A stretch of DNA of 64,000 bases, from the NCBI GenBank assembly GCA_902702965.1, contig CACRXP010000405.1:289145-353144 (forward strand), in the 5' to 3' direction. Every line of letters begins with the position of its first letter. Within the stretch, counting starts at the first letter, position 1. A program made the translations under genes and the position numbers. The DNA is from Spirometra erinaceieuropaei (lineage: Eukaryota > Platyhelminthes > Cestoda > Diphyllobothriidea > Diphyllobothriidae). The notes beneath the pieces are model-generated. The model did not search any database, had not been told where the DNA came from, and saw nothing but the letters and a program-made list of their open reading frames with translations. Below, in pieces: positions 22,795 to 34,604 of this stretch.

Positions 22795-24620
22795 TATGGA
22801 ACGCAAGGAATATCGTGCAGTTGGAAGATGATTATAGTATTTGCGGAATCCATTTATCATCCTGGTACAATGGAACTAGGCCATGATTTTTACGGGTGAA
22901 AGTTAGTGCTGAAGTATGGCGGATTAGCAGTGACAAGCCGTTAGGTTTACATAACGCTTATAGCAGTAAGAAGAATGATTTTCCGGCCGACACCTGGATA
23001 AGTTGTATATAACTGCACTGTTTATGAACCCTTTACCTTAAAAAACCGTTTGATGGAATTTCAACTCGCATCGAAACTGGTAACTTTGGATGATTCTGCT
23101 ACAATGACGCCGAAACCCCGGATATTGGCGTCTGCTCCCTTTTCGAAGGGCTGGGTTGTCGTTTTCGTAATTGTACTCACCCAAAACACGACAGGAGATA
23201 CGTAACTGCGCAGGTTTAGGCGAGACTGCAAAACTTCCCCTGCAACCGTTCGCGAAGGTTGGGTTTATTGCCGCTGATTTCATCGGTGTGACCACGTTAA
23301 GATTCAACTTGCAGCCAGTCTAAACACTGAACAACATTCTTCGCCCTCGGATTGAATTTCCGAAGTCCCATTTAGTCATTCTTCACAGTTAATGCATTTT
23401 TCTTTTGATGGATAGAAGGCGTTGCCCAAGGCACCTAAGTGGACACCCACAGCTCACAAAGTTGGCTAGTTCTACGCTGTCGAGACTTACTTACTCTGTG
23501 AGCAAAGGCCATATAGACACCTCGGAAGTGGATCCGCAAATGCGCCATGCAGAGTAATGAGCCGTTTTTCGCACCTGACTGTTTACTTGACTTTAGCCTG
23601 TGTTGCGAATAGTTTAACGTCTTCCGAATTGTTTATTCTTTTAATGGTTGCCGCCATTTGATGCCAAATAAGTGCAAATGAATCTTCACCGTCCTTTATT
23701 TTTGCTGTTCGAAAAGAGTTGCCTTTTGAAGATCCAGAATGGATAATTATGTCTGTCATGTTCCAGTGCCTAATAGCCAGTAAGTGTTGTGTGAGATTTA
23801 ATTTGCAATTGAACAGTACTCATGCTGGGTAGAGCCTCTGCAGGTCGGAGGGGGGGAGAATGATTTGGCCCAAGCTATCAGTGTGTAATTCGGAAAGCCT
23901 TATGAGTCCATTATCCCGATTTCACTTGCATATGCGCGGACGTTATGACCGCTTTTAACTCGAGGGGTTTATGTATACTACCAGGTAATTAAATCTGCCT
24001 CCATGCCGTACTTTTGGCCCGGCTCCAAGTTTTCCCTAAAATTGCATTTGAGGCTGCAAAGGTTTAACGGCTCAGTCGAAAGTCCCTGCAGCGCTCACCT
24101 CCCATTGTAAGGCACTTTATGCGCCTCACCAAATCGACGGCCGTCATAGACTGCCTTTTCTAACTTCACAGAAAGTCTAACGAATTGACCGATCATTTGT
24201 CCGCCCCTCCAAGCTGCCTCATTGGGTTAACTATATGAAAAACCAATTTCTGATAAGCAATAGCAAAGTAGTACTTGCTTCAGTTACGGGTTTTACATAC
24301 CCGTTGCAGTTGCATGAGAAAATTTACATCAGCAGTTTGCGATCTCGTTTCGTTGGAAATTTTTTTGAAAGTTACTCCCATAGTCAGATCTTCTGTTAGT
24401 TTATACCCGGATATATACTTTAACAGCACGTACTTATCTGTTAAAGTTCGCGGAGAGCCTAAAACTAGAAATAATATATTGTAGTTCTGAGCTTATATAA
24501 CAGTTCTCGCGCCTATCGCCATATGGACACGAACCATTTAACATTTAAAATGGGTCAAGCACCTCTGCGTTTCGCTACAGCGTCGTGGTAAACGCCATCA
24601 ATCATAAAACTGAGTTGCCT
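22795..24620. other. No gene recognised
   Basis: Intron between two MITE copies. An 89-codon minus-strand frame (23038-23307) rich in Arg/Ser was not recognised. Confidence 0.45.
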
Positions 24621-24627
24621 ACCTTTA

Positions 24628-25605
24628 CAATAGGTAAGCTAACTCATGAAATATCAACTGAAATTCAGAAATGCGTTTTCGTTTCTAAAAGTAAGGTTGT
24701 AAAACTAGTCATCGTGTGACATAATTCTATAATAATTCGGTTACCTCAGGATGCCAGTTTTCAAACGAACTTCCTTACGGCTGCATACAAAAACTATGCT
24801 CTGTAAAAATTGACTACCTATGTAGCATGCATTTTTCTCATTGATTTTCGGCGCCTCTAAATGTCCGATTATATCTCATGGAAAGCATGTATAAAAATAT
24901 TCGTGCTTTCGATCAATCGGTAGAAAATTAAGTCTTCTCTCAATGTTATAATCAAAGGAGGACATACGTCAGTTTTAAAAAGGTTTATAAATTTGAAACT
25001 TTTTTTACCGTCAAATGTCTCTTCAAAAAATGTCATGCCTCAGCATTTACCCACGTGACTTGTAAAGTTAACAATATGGATCAACTGCAATGCAAAAGTT
25101 CATAAACACCACACGGTCTGCTCTTTATACCGTAGAGGAATGTGTGGTTTTCCGTACGCGGAAAACAAATCGCTTGTAGTTTGTAAACCCTGAATGCAGG
25201 TGAAACGGCAGATCGAAATAAAAAATATTCAGAAATCGGAAAGTTTAAAAACCGAATTTTTCTCTTCCTTCAAGTGCGAAATTGGAAACAGACGTAGATT
25301 TCTACCGAATGAGCAAAATAATACACATTTGCATTCATGTTTTCCATGACATATTATAAGACTCTTGGGGACAGTGGAAATCAATACGAAAAATTCATGC
25401 TACTTAAGTAGTCGATTTTGCAGAGTGTAGTTTTTAAATGCAGCCGAAAGGAATATCATTCGAAAGCCGGAGTCCTGAGATAACTGAATTATTATAGAAT
25501 TATACTTCAGACTGATTAGTTTCACACTTTTCTTACTTAATCTTTTCGAAACGAAAACGAATTTCGGACTTTCGGTTGACATTTCATGAGTTAGCCCACT
25601 TACTG
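24628..25605. mobile_element. Palindromic MITE, full-length copy
   Basis: Begins CAATAGGTAAGCTAACTCAT after a TA (24626-24627) and ends in GAGTTAGCCCACTTACTG before a TA (25606-25607). The left third reappears as its reverse complement in the right third: ATGCGTTTTCGTTTC against GAAACGAAAACGAATTTC, and paired ACTTAAGTAG blocks. No open frame for a transposase. TA duplication and CAGT-type ends point to mobilisation by an IS630/Tc1/mariner-type enzyme (inference). Confidence 0.85.
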
Positions 25606-25609
25606 TAGT

Positions 25610-26195
25610 AATAAGGGAGCCACTTGGACTTGTCTGTCAATTTGCTCACGATCTGATTTATACGCCATTATTGCCTTGCGCGCTCTCTTAATCGAACTTC
25701 ATCCGACTATTCCAGATAGCGGCAAAATTGGGAATGCTATTTTGTTCTAGACGGAGGAAGACCATAAAAGAATATAGTCGTCAGTCCCCTTCGAAAGACC
25801 ATCATATTATCCTGAAAACCGCGGTCTCCAGTCGTTACCTGCACTAGCTTGTGTGATTGCAGGATGAATGGAGGTGCGGGAGTTCGGTTTAGCCAAACAA
25901 CGATATAGACGACACTTAATTTTTCCGTTGAGTAACATTTCCCGACATCCGTTTGATGCAGATATCTCTACTTCGCAAAGTTTTCTTGACCAGTGTACTT
26001 CAATTGTCGCGCCACATACCCAAGGTATCTTTATACTCTCCCAACGTGTATAACAGAACATCCACTCGATCTACGATACAGCTATTTAATTTGTGCTTTG
26101 AGTTCACCAGGTAGGGGCCTTTTTCGGGTTTATTTTATCAAGAAATTAACAGAAATATTGAATCCATATCTGGTATTTAATTTGATTATAGCACT
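25610..26195. other. No gene recognised
   Basis: Intron spacer between a fresh and a decayed MITE; nothing seen. Confidence 0.45.
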
Positions 26196-26196
26196 T

Positions 26197-27135
26197 ACAC
26201 ATAGATTAGATGTGCTATCTCACGACATTTTAACTGAAACCTTGAAATGTGTTCTTCATTCGAATAGATTACTTAAGTGGGTTTATGCTAGTAATTATCT
26301 TGCAACATAGCCATAAAATAGTTCAATCATGCCGGGATGCCAGCCATTGAATGAGCTTATCGGCCACCTGGATGAACTATATTTTATATCAAATGTCTGC
26401 TTATGTAGAAAAGCATTTTTTCATTGATTTTCGACGCGCTCATAAATTATACTTTATAGAAAATCTGCACACGAATATTCTCTCACGCTCTCATGTGGTA
26501 GCAGATTATGCCCTTGAAAACTTTTTAACTTGAATAGAGAGTATCTTTCGGTTTTTAATAGTTGTCTCAATTGCCGAGTAACTGTAACCCTGGCTTATCG
26601 TCGCACTGGGCATTCAGGGTCTCCTAAACACATGCCGTATGCATTCTCTCAGGGGAATATTAAGTGCTCCACTTGCCCTTTATAGCACTCATGACATTGT
26701 GCAATGGGTGTGGACCGGGTCGTATACTTTATTTGTAGTGTTTGTTACTGTGCCGATTTAATTCTGTACGAATAGACATTTTACGGTTTTCAGAAATCTG
26801 ATAATGATGAACTTTGTTAAAACCGGAAGGAATCCTCTTTCTCGGACAAAGGGTAAAGAAGGCGTAATTTGCAAGCAAATTAGTACAAAAGGGGATACTT
26901 TTCGGCATGTTTTCAATAAAATATGATTAAATTTGCAAGAACGTTGGAAATCAACGAGAAAAATGCATACTACCAAAGCAGATAGTCGAAAAGCAGCTCT
27001 TTTGAAAGCCGGGCATGCTAGCATGACTGGAATATTTAAGGATTATGTTGCGCAATAATTAATATCAAAATCCCACTTGAGTAATCTTTCCTAATCAAAA
27101 ACACAAAACATAATTTCGGTAGACGCTTCTAAAGC
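26197..27135. mobile_element. Palindromic MITE, decayed copy of the GATGC-like subfamily
   Basis: Left CATAGATTAGATGTGCTATC, almost the same as the start of the 47.2-kb copy. Right side has GAAAGCCGGGCATGCTAGCA, ACTTGAGTAATCTTTCC and a lost terminus. The centre is AT-rich. Confidence 0.6.
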
Positions 27136-27442
27136 GGAGTGATTGGGTCCAAAAATAACGGTTTGAGGAATTTCAGGCGGCGTTTTATTAACCTCTCCCT
27201 GAAAAGTACATAAGTCCGCATCTGAAAAAAGTCGTTGATTAAGCTGTTTAAATAAGAACAGTTACTGTGACTCACGATCATTTGAAACAAGTGCGAGCTC
27301 TAAATGTGTTCCGAAGCGCCTTTTGGAATAATTAATTAATCGTGTAAATGTGTCGAACTTCAAGGGAAACTCGTGTACAACTTGGGCGAAAAAGAACATT
27401 TTAGGAAATGCATTGAGTAAATGACTAAAAATAAACTTTATA

Positions 27443-27552
27443 TTGACCCAGCTGTGAAAAGCTCGGCGCCTCGGTGGAATTTGAACCCACGAAGCAAAGG
27501 GGAAGACTTTAATACAGCGAACGATCTAGCCATCTGATCTACGAGGCCTCAC
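27443..27552 (-). mobile_element. SINE-A copy (tRNA-derived)
   Basis: Read on the minus strand it starts GAGGCCTCGTAGATCAGATG and has a pol III B box, GGTTCAAATTCC (plus coordinates 27477-27488), then GAGGCGCCGAGCTTTTCAC. The head resembles a tRNA with a broken anticodon arm. Same family as the copies at 27602 and 27902, in opposite orientation. Confidence 0.72.
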
Positions 27553-27601
27553 CGGAAGACGTGAGTCTTATCACATTTGAGTCACGCTACCCCCCCCCCA
27601 C

Positions 27602-27745
27602 ACCCTCGTGGCTTAGGTGGCTAGAGTGTTGGCTGTACTAGAGCCTTCCCCTTGCTGTCGTGAATTTGAATCTACCGAGACGCCTAGTTTTTCACCGTTG
27701 GGTCAATATGAATTATTCAAAGTCTGCCAAAACATCTGTGAATTA
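27602..27745 (+). mobile_element. SINE-A copy (tRNA-derived)
   Basis: CTCGTGGCTTAGGTGGCTAG gives an A-box-like motif; TGAATTTGAATCTACC is a decayed B box. The tail GTTGGGTCAATATGAATTAT and TCAAAGTCTGCCAAAACATC is shared with the next copy. Confidence 0.72.
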
Positions 27746-27901
27746 TGTGAGCATGGTAGTCATCTGGTGGATCCGAGGTGGATTACTTAGAAAATCCTGC
27801 TCGGGCAGTCAGTTACCTGCATCAGATTAGGTGAATTCTAGACGTTGCAGTCTGTTTGGCGGGTAACTGGACCCAAACGTGATTAAAATCATGTTTTCGG
27901 G

Positions 27902-28045
27902 TGGGGCCCCGTGGCTCGGTTGGTTAAAACCTCGGCTTTGTTAAACCCTTCCCCTTGCTGTCATGGGTTCGAATCCCACAGAGGCGCCGAGGTTTTCACA
28001 GTTTGGTCAGTATAAATTATTCAAAATCTGCCAAAACATCTATGA
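27902..28045 (+). mobile_element. SINE-A copy (tRNA-derived), best preserved
   Basis: A box TGGCTCGGTTGG at 27912-27923 and consensus B box GGTTCGAATCC at 27966-27976, about 43 bp apart. The tail runs through GCGCCGAGGTTTTCACAG to a TCAAAATCTGCCAAAACATC end. It is not a functional tRNA: no paired anticodon stem or correct acceptor stem is visible. Confidence 0.8.
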
Positions 28046-29065
28046 AAATAAACATCGTCCGACATCATCCGAACTACTTGGAGGTATGAACTGATTGGAG
28101 ATAATTTTCCATGCAATGTCAATATCTTGACTTCACTTAGCGGCGGGGAATGGGAATATGTACTCACTGTATTTCAGGTGGCCATGCAGGAGGTTCCAGG
28201 AAGATTTGGGTAATGACGGTTAATGTTAGGGCTTGGATACGGAAATGGTTGCCTCCCTGGAATTTGACGCAAGACCACGTGTGATACGGCGGTTCTTAGT
28301 CTAGTGTTCAACCCACTTATTCGTTGTATTCTATGCAAAGGCGTGCTTAAGATCTTTGGCCAGTTTTGGAGCGTGTTCTTGCATGCAACCTGCCCGAGAA
28401 ACCCCAATACCGTTATCAACAGTCTTCATGGAGACGTTTAAAATAGCTGGAAGCAAAATCCATCGCTAGTCCATCCTGGTAATCTCCGACATGGGAGATT
28501 GTCTTGGATCTAGGCTCCTTTCCTCCCGAGAAGAATTCTTTCGAGGCATTGCCCGCCACAAGAAACATTTCAGTCATTCGATTTGCTTACGTTTAATGGA
28601 TAATTTATCGGGACATTTTCAGGAAATGAATTGACTCCCCAGCCCTCCCTGATTGAACTAAAGTATGCCCTAGGGCATAGTTTTCTCCCCCGTCTCAGTC
28701 CAGAAATACGTCATTTGCATTTTGGATGTCGTAAGGCGGGACGTCTTGACGAAATTTAGCCGACCAAGCTAGGAGTGCTACCTTACCAGTCGTTTCGCAT
28801 AATGATGGAGACCTCATTGCTGGTTCGCCGACCGAGTGCAGTCATGGGCAAGGTTTTTTGTCGCCTTGAGCCAACGCCTGACTTTCACAATGTTTTCAAT
28901 GTATGTGCGTGGGAAGCATATTGCCGATACATCTCCGAGCTCTGCTCTTAGACGACTATTCTCCTGAGGTTACCGACTTCAAACTCACTATCAGTACACC
29001 AGGGGCCCCGCAGTGAAGTATGTGAGGGCCGAATCACACAGGGTTGCCTACTGCGGTGCGATACA
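28046..29065. other. No gene recognised
   Basis: Intron after the SINE-A cluster; no repeat or exon recognised. Confidence 0.45.
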
Positions 29066-29069
29066 TGTA

Positions 29070-30019
29070 CAGTAGGTGGGCTAACTCATGAAATGTCAAC
29101 TGAAATTCCGAAATGCGTTGTCGTTTCGAAAAGAGTACTTAGGTAGGATTGCAAAACTAATCAGTCTGCAGTGTAATTCTATAATAATTCAGGTACCTCA
29201 TGATACTGGCTTTCGAACGAACTTCCTATTGGCTACATACAAAAACTATACTCTGTAAAAATGACTACTTGAGTAGCATGCATTTTTTTCATTGATTTTC
29301 GATGCCCCTAAGAGTCCAATTATATTTCATGGAAAACATGCATATAAATATTCATTCTTTTGCTCATTCGGTAGACACTTACGTCTTCTTCTAATTTTAT
29401 GCTCGAAGGAGGAACATAATTTGGTTTTAAAAGTTTCATATTGTGAGACTTTTAAATACCCTGAAATGGCCGTTCATAAAACGTCATGTCTCCGCATTTA
29501 CCTAGGTGGCTTGTAAAGTTAACAATGTGGATCAGATCCAATGCTACATTTTATGAACTCCATATGGTTTCTCAATACCGCAGAAAACTGTGTGGTTTTC
29601 CGTACGCGGAAAGTACATGGCTTGTTGTTTGGAATCCCTGAATACAAGTGTGACGACAGAGCGGGTTCAAAATTATTCGGGAATTAAAAAAGTTTTTGAA
29701 AACCGAATATTACCCTTCCTTCGAGTATAAGATTGGAAGAAACGTAATTTACTACCGAATGAGCAAAAGAATGAACATTTCCATACATGTTTTCCATGAA
29801 ATATAATTCGACAACTGAAGTAGTCATTTTTGCAGAGCATACTTTTTAAATGCAGCCGCAAAAAGTCCCTTCGAACGTCAGCACCCTTAGGTAACTGACA
29901 TGTTATAGGATTATATTGCAGGCTGACTAGTTTTACAACCCTACTTGATTAATCTTTTTTTGAAACGAAAACGCATTTCGGAATTTCGGTTGACATTTTA
30001 TGACTTAACCCACCTACTG
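29070..30019. mobile_element. Palindromic MITE, full-length, well-preserved copy
   Basis: Starts CAGTAGGTGGGCTAACTCAT, preceded by TA at 29068-29069; ends CTTAACCCACCTACTG, followed by TA at 30020-30021. Length 950 bp. The left arm (about 360 bp, to GGTTTTAAAAG near 29430) is the reverse complement of the right arm (about 330 bp, from near 29687). The centre of about 255 bp carries a short GGTTTTCCGTACGCGGAAA hairpin shared with other copies. A GC-rich repeat follows directly. Confidence 0.9.
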
Positions 30020-30084
30020 TATCTGAGTTTATGGCTGATGCTTCTATTGAAGCTGTATTCGAACACGTTTCTGTCTTTCATGCA

Positions 30085-30610
30085 CGCTTGTGTTTGGCAG
30101 GGCCCTTGAAGAGTGATGGCCCAGGCCAAGTGTAGGGCTGTGTCTCAACCTTCTGGGCCTTAAAGATCTCACGGGTCTGCCATGCCATGATTCAGCAAAC
30201 CATGGCTCTCGAGACCTGGTGTGCGCTGGCAGTCTCCTGACACCTGGCTCCCTGTCGGTAGATGAGCTTGCGCTGCCGCTGGGTACACAGGTGGCAGGCA
30301 CGTCTGGCCAGTCATCATCCTCGTCCTTCGGACCCCCTGTCGGGGTGTTGGCGGTGGTAGTGATGTTGTTGCTGTGGTTTTTAAAATTCATGGTAGTTTT
30401 TGCTGTGAACCAGGGGATGTGGCAGCACGCCTGGGTGCGGCTCCGACCGCGCCATCCACCTCTGGTCTTGTTGAGTACGTCTTCACAGCGGCCCCATGTG
30501 GAGGAGGAGAGAGTGCGGTAGATGCTGCGCAAGTCTGCCTCACTGCAAATTAATTCACACGCAAGCCTCGTGATGCTGCGCCCACTCCTGGAGACACGCG
30601 TGATGGACGT
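30085..30610 (+). repeat. GC-rich repeat, copy 3 (uninterrupted)
   Basis: Runs from GCAGGGCCCTTGAAGAGTGA through GTCTGCCATGCCATGATTC and TGGTGTGCGCTGGCAGTCTC to GAGAGTGCGGTAGATGCTGC and GCAAGTCTGCCTCACTGC. It is the intact relative of the MITE-interrupted copy at 51590-53090. A 162-codon minus-strand frame here is not considered coding. Confidence 0.8.
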
Positions 30611-30614
30611 TTAT

Positions 30615-31430
30615 GCTTGTGATGGCCGAATTCTTAAAGGGCGCTGAAGTCTACTACCTGTCAGCCCAAAAGCGTTTAGGCAGATCGGGATATACTTACA
30701 CCCGTTTCAGCGACTGACGGCTCATCTATATTACTAAAGCCTTTAAATCAGCTCATTTTCATCTTCCCGCAAGTTTGTAAACCAGACTTTTCCTACGACG
30801 GTAACTCTATTGATAGACTTTTGTCGGAATTCAATTTCAACGTGCAGGCGGATGTTATCCAAAACACGTGTTTTGTAGACTGTCAGAAAGGTATCCAAAT
30901 TGACGTATTTTTAGGTCTGCTCCTGTTAAATCCAAAAGCTATGCGACTATTTCACTGTTCATACGACATTACTATAAATAGGGCAGCTTGACTGGATGTG
31001 CGGCCAGCCTTCTCTGTCGTTATTCACGCTAACCCTAGCCAGTGGTCTAAACTTCTACTTCGTTCATTTCTCGACTGTTAATTACGGGACATTCCATCGG
31101 GGAGCATTTTACACTGCAGAGTGTAGCAAGCATTCGCGTCGAAGACATAAATGTCGATGACCAGATTTCATTAACTTGGGACGGATCTCTTAAATCAGTT
31201 TTTGAAGGAGGGTGGGCGTACTTCACAGGAAACAAAATTCTCCCACCACTAGCATACATCCGGCAGACATGCCAGGTAGCCATAAAACACAGTGGAATCT
31301 GAGACCCCAACTGTTTAAACACCCCTCTCTCCCCTATTCCTTCTTCATCGGTTCGTTCCCCCTTCCGCAGCCTCAGGGTAAATAATCCTTTACCGAGTTT
31401 AACTTCTTCAATTTGAGTGACAGATCTCCT
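30615..31430. other. No gene recognised
   Basis: Contains a strong pyrimidine tract ending CCTTCCGCAG at 31370, followed seven bases later by GTAAAT. A 149-codon minus-strand frame lies here. Neither was accepted as coding. Confidence 0.4.
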
Positions 31431-31435
31431 TAAGT

Positions 31436-31850
31436 GTTCACCGATATTGTGAAATGTGTACTGCATTAGAAAGAATTGCTTAGGTAGGATTGCCATACTG
31501 ATTAACGAGCAGCATAATCCCTAGATCGTTCAACACCGGAGGGGTGTCAAACTCTGACTGTGCTTCTTCTCGGCTACTTGCTAAAACCGCAGTCAGTGAA
31601 AAATGACTGGATATTTAATATGAATTTATACAATTTATTTTAATTGTCTCTTGCATTTAGAAAATTATTGTGTAGCAAATTACCTCCTATTCGAATTTTA
31701 CACAAAAAGGAAACATCGTATTCGGTCTTGAAGAAAATTTTCAATATTCGAGCAATTGTAAACTCGACCCTCTGTGATGCTTGTGTATGGGATTTGAAGG
31801 CTGCCAACAACATAATTAGCATGTGAGAAATATCTCATATCTCTCCAAGC
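31436..31850. mobile_element. Palindromic MITE, left-arm fragment
   Basis: GTTCACCGATATTGTGAAAT followed by TTGCTTAGGTAGGATTGCCA and CTACTTGCTAAAACC..AAAAATGACTGG blocks in the order of the left arm. The right arm is not recognised. Confidence 0.5.
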
Positions 31851-32279
31851 TATTAAAATGATACCACATGCAGCTCAAAACATTTTGCAATTAATATGGG
31901 CCGTGCTGTATGCCTCGTTGGAGATACTAATAAAAAGACATTTATGTTGCTATGTGCTGACTATTCTGCGATCGCAAAGTCGTACTATTGGAAATTTTGT
32001 CAAGACTGAACGACCCGCCTTCTTCGGCATCGGCATTTTGCACGACGCAATTTTCCGTTTCACCAGCGGTGTATTCAGTCGGATGCCTTTAATGCACCCG
32101 TCAAGCACGCCGAAAGACGGCTCAGTCCGACAGTTGAGACGACAGTTTCTCTAGACACTGATTCCCCTGGAACCGAATCACAAATAGCAAGATCCTCGCC
32201 GACTGTGATATTAAGGCCGGTTTGATCACTTCAACACTTAGGGATCATAAACGCCTCCCGACAGTTCGACCATCGATTT

Positions 32280-32745
32280 CGATGATGTCCACCGTGTGCC
32301 CCACAGACTGCAACGGTGGGAGCAGGGACGGTGACTTACGCAGGGGTTTATAGTGCCAGTAGACTTGCGTAGCATCTACCTACACTCTCTCCTCCTCCCC
32401 CGCCTGAGCCCGGTGTCAAGACCAAGTCAAGAAGACCGGAGACGGAGTAGGCCGCAGGTGGATGGCTTGGACGGATCCTCGTCTTGGCGCTCCACTCCGC
32501 ACCCCCTGGTCCACACACAAATAACCAGGATTTTGACCACAAAACAATGGGGTGGTGGCAGAGGTCCAGTTGTACGACGATTGCCGACAACAGGGTCTGC
32601 CAGCGCACCCCGCAAGTGTTGGCATTTGTTATTGCGCACAGATAACGCCTGCCAGAGTACGATGTGGCCCCCGTGTTGGTCCAGCGCATCTAACACGTGG
32701 CCCGTTTAGAGGGCACTAAACGCCTCCCACTACTACTAACGTGAC
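32280..32745 (-). repeat. GC-rich repeat, copy 4
   Basis: AGCAGGGACGGTGACTTACG, GTCAAGACCAAGTCAAGAAG and TGGTCCACACACAAATAACC, the complement of the order seen at 41.4 and 52.7 kb. Ends with TGTTGGTCCAGCGCATCTAA. First of three minus copies in a row. Confidence 0.8.
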
Positions 32746-33170
32746 ACTTTGACCGTCGCATGCAACGATGTCCACTGTGTGTCTCGGTTCCTAGTGGGCT
32801 TACTGGACGTGTGTGACTTATTTTATAGTGAAAGCAGAACTGCGCAGCATCAACCGCACTCTCTCCTCCATCACGGACGACCGGAGGTGGGCTTGGACGG
32901 ACAGTTAGACAGCCTGTCTGCACGTGCCACGAGCGACCTGGCGTCTGCCCGACGAACTGGGCATTCACAGAAACATGGGAAGGGCTCGGATCTTGCGTTC
33001 TTGGGAGTGCCACAGATGTCATGTTCAAAGGCAACCATGGAACTGGGCTATCAGTCCCCGAGTCAGTCACCCCACATGCACCCGACAGTTCGACCGTCCA
33101 TTTCAATGATGTCAACAGTTTGCCACACAGCAAGGTACAGCAGAGACGGTGACTTGCGCAGGATTTAGTT
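32745..33170 (-). repeat. GC-rich repeat, copy 5
   Basis: GACTTATTTTATAGTGAAAG, ACCGCACTCTCTCCTCCATC, GGGAGTGCCACAGATGTCAT. Parts such as CATTCACAGAAACATGGGAA are the complement of sequence at 42.16 kb. Confidence 0.75.
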
Positions 33171-33480
33171 TATAGTAGGTGTGGGCTTGCGCGGCATCTA
33201 TCTCACTCTCTCTTCCCCACTGTCCATCTGGACCCGGTGTCAAGACAGAGTAAAGAAACCCGTAGACGGGGAAGGGCGCAGGTGGTTGGCACTGCCGTAC
33301 ACACGTCTGGTGGCATGCCTTTCAAGTAGGCCTTCACGCTGTCAGGCACTGCGTCTAAATCCGTCACCAGATGGTTGAGATTTTCGAACAGTCGACTGGT
33401 GCATGAGCGGGAGAATGGAAGGAGTGTGGCCAACCCCCGTGAATCCATCCCCACGGCACTTCGGCGCATACTTCAATATA
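33135..33480 (-). repeat. GC-rich repeat, copy 6
   Basis: AGAGACGGTGACTTGCGCAG, TAGTTTATAGTAGGTGTGGG, GACCCGGTGTCAAGACAGAG in the same order as copy 4; the far half is truncated or diverged. Confidence 0.72.
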
Positions 33481-33649
33481 ATAAATTTAACACGCTTAAT
33501 TCTATCACTATAAACTAAGACTCGCGTCTTGGGAGGTCACTAACTGATGGATAACTCGATCTTTCGCAGAAGTGGAAGAAAGGCTGCAATGACTCCTTCT
33601 TAATGGGGTCTTTGTATCACCCTCTGGGGGGGAGTACATGTGAACTGCC

Positions 33650-33870
33650 CTTGCAGCAGCTTCTCAGACCTGGGGAAGGGATCGGGCCATGTGTGTGGCA
33701 CGCGTAGACGGACTGTCAGGCCTTGTCAACCATTGCGCCGGCGTCCACCTCCGGTCGTCATAGCACTGTCTTTTGATCGGAGCAATGTAGCCGGAAGGGA
33801 GAGATGGTTAGTTGATGCCTCGTCAGCCTGCCCCATTGCATGCGCGAGTCGCGGTGCTGAGTTCAGTGCA
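33650..33870 (+). repeat. GC-rich repeat, related subfamily, copy b
   Basis: GGGCCATGTGTGTGGCACGC, GTAGACGGACTGTCAGGCCT and GTCCACCTCCGGTCGTCATA, as at 15.6 and 54.2 kb. Confidence 0.65.
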
Positions 33871-33874
33871 ACAT

Positions 33875-34600
33875 CATCGTTTTCGGCGGTCGATCTGTCG
33901 TATGGATCAATATTATTAACTGATAAAAGTTTAATTTGTTGAACTATGTCCTCTTGAGCAGCTTGTGAGACGAATGTGTTATTAAAAGCGTTCCTGGAAA
34001 TGTTTCAGCCACCATCGACTCCTCCTCAGTTCTGTCGACTAGTCGTTTTTCGAGCATGATGAATTTATGTTACTGCTTATTATCATGAAGCTGCTGTTTT
34101 GTGTCCCCTCCCTGCCAAATACTGTCTGGCCCAATCAAAAAATTATGTCTTATAACGTCCTCTAAATTCTTGTGTCCTACGTGATGTTATTTAAATGCGA
34201 GCGAGTTTATGGAAATGAGGAGGAATGAGTTCATCGTCTTCTCTTGACCGCCGTAGTATGATTAGTCGTACCACCTGCCGCCCTCCCTTGCTAACTTATC
34301 TCGGGTATTTATCCGCAAATGCGCATACCGTTTCTTGACTTCTAAGAACAAGTGATTTGGGCAACGTTCACAAACAAAATCGCCTAAAGACACCGTTAAT
34401 TTGCAAAAATAGGTTGATTCTTGTGGTAGTCGCCTCCAGCTTGCTTTAAAACTCCTCAGTTATCCATATTCGGGCCGAAAGCTGCACATGAAGATACAAT
34501 TCATAAATATTCCTGGAGATCTTCTAACCGGGGGATTATAGTAATCAAAAAATCCAAGATTTTTTAGGGCCCACTATCAGTCAGTCTTGTTCTGCGTCAA
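33875..34600. other. No gene recognised
   Basis: Intron between GC-rich repeats and a MITE; nothing recognised. Confidence 0.45.
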
Positions 34601-34604
34601 TATA

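Noticed and set aside
24628..25605. MITE arms as long non-coding RNA or microRNA precursors
   Set aside because: The hairpins are explained by the transposon's inverted arms; nothing in the sequence alone shows processing.
27902..28000. Possible tRNA gene
   Set aside because: Good A and B boxes but no consistent anticodon or acceptor stem, and sister copies nearby share the non-tRNA tail; it is a SINE.
31047..31496. 149-codon minus-strand frame and a strong acceptor-like tract on the plus strand
   Set aside because: No family resemblance. The plus-strand acceptor would give a 7-base exon that breaks the ASPP frame.
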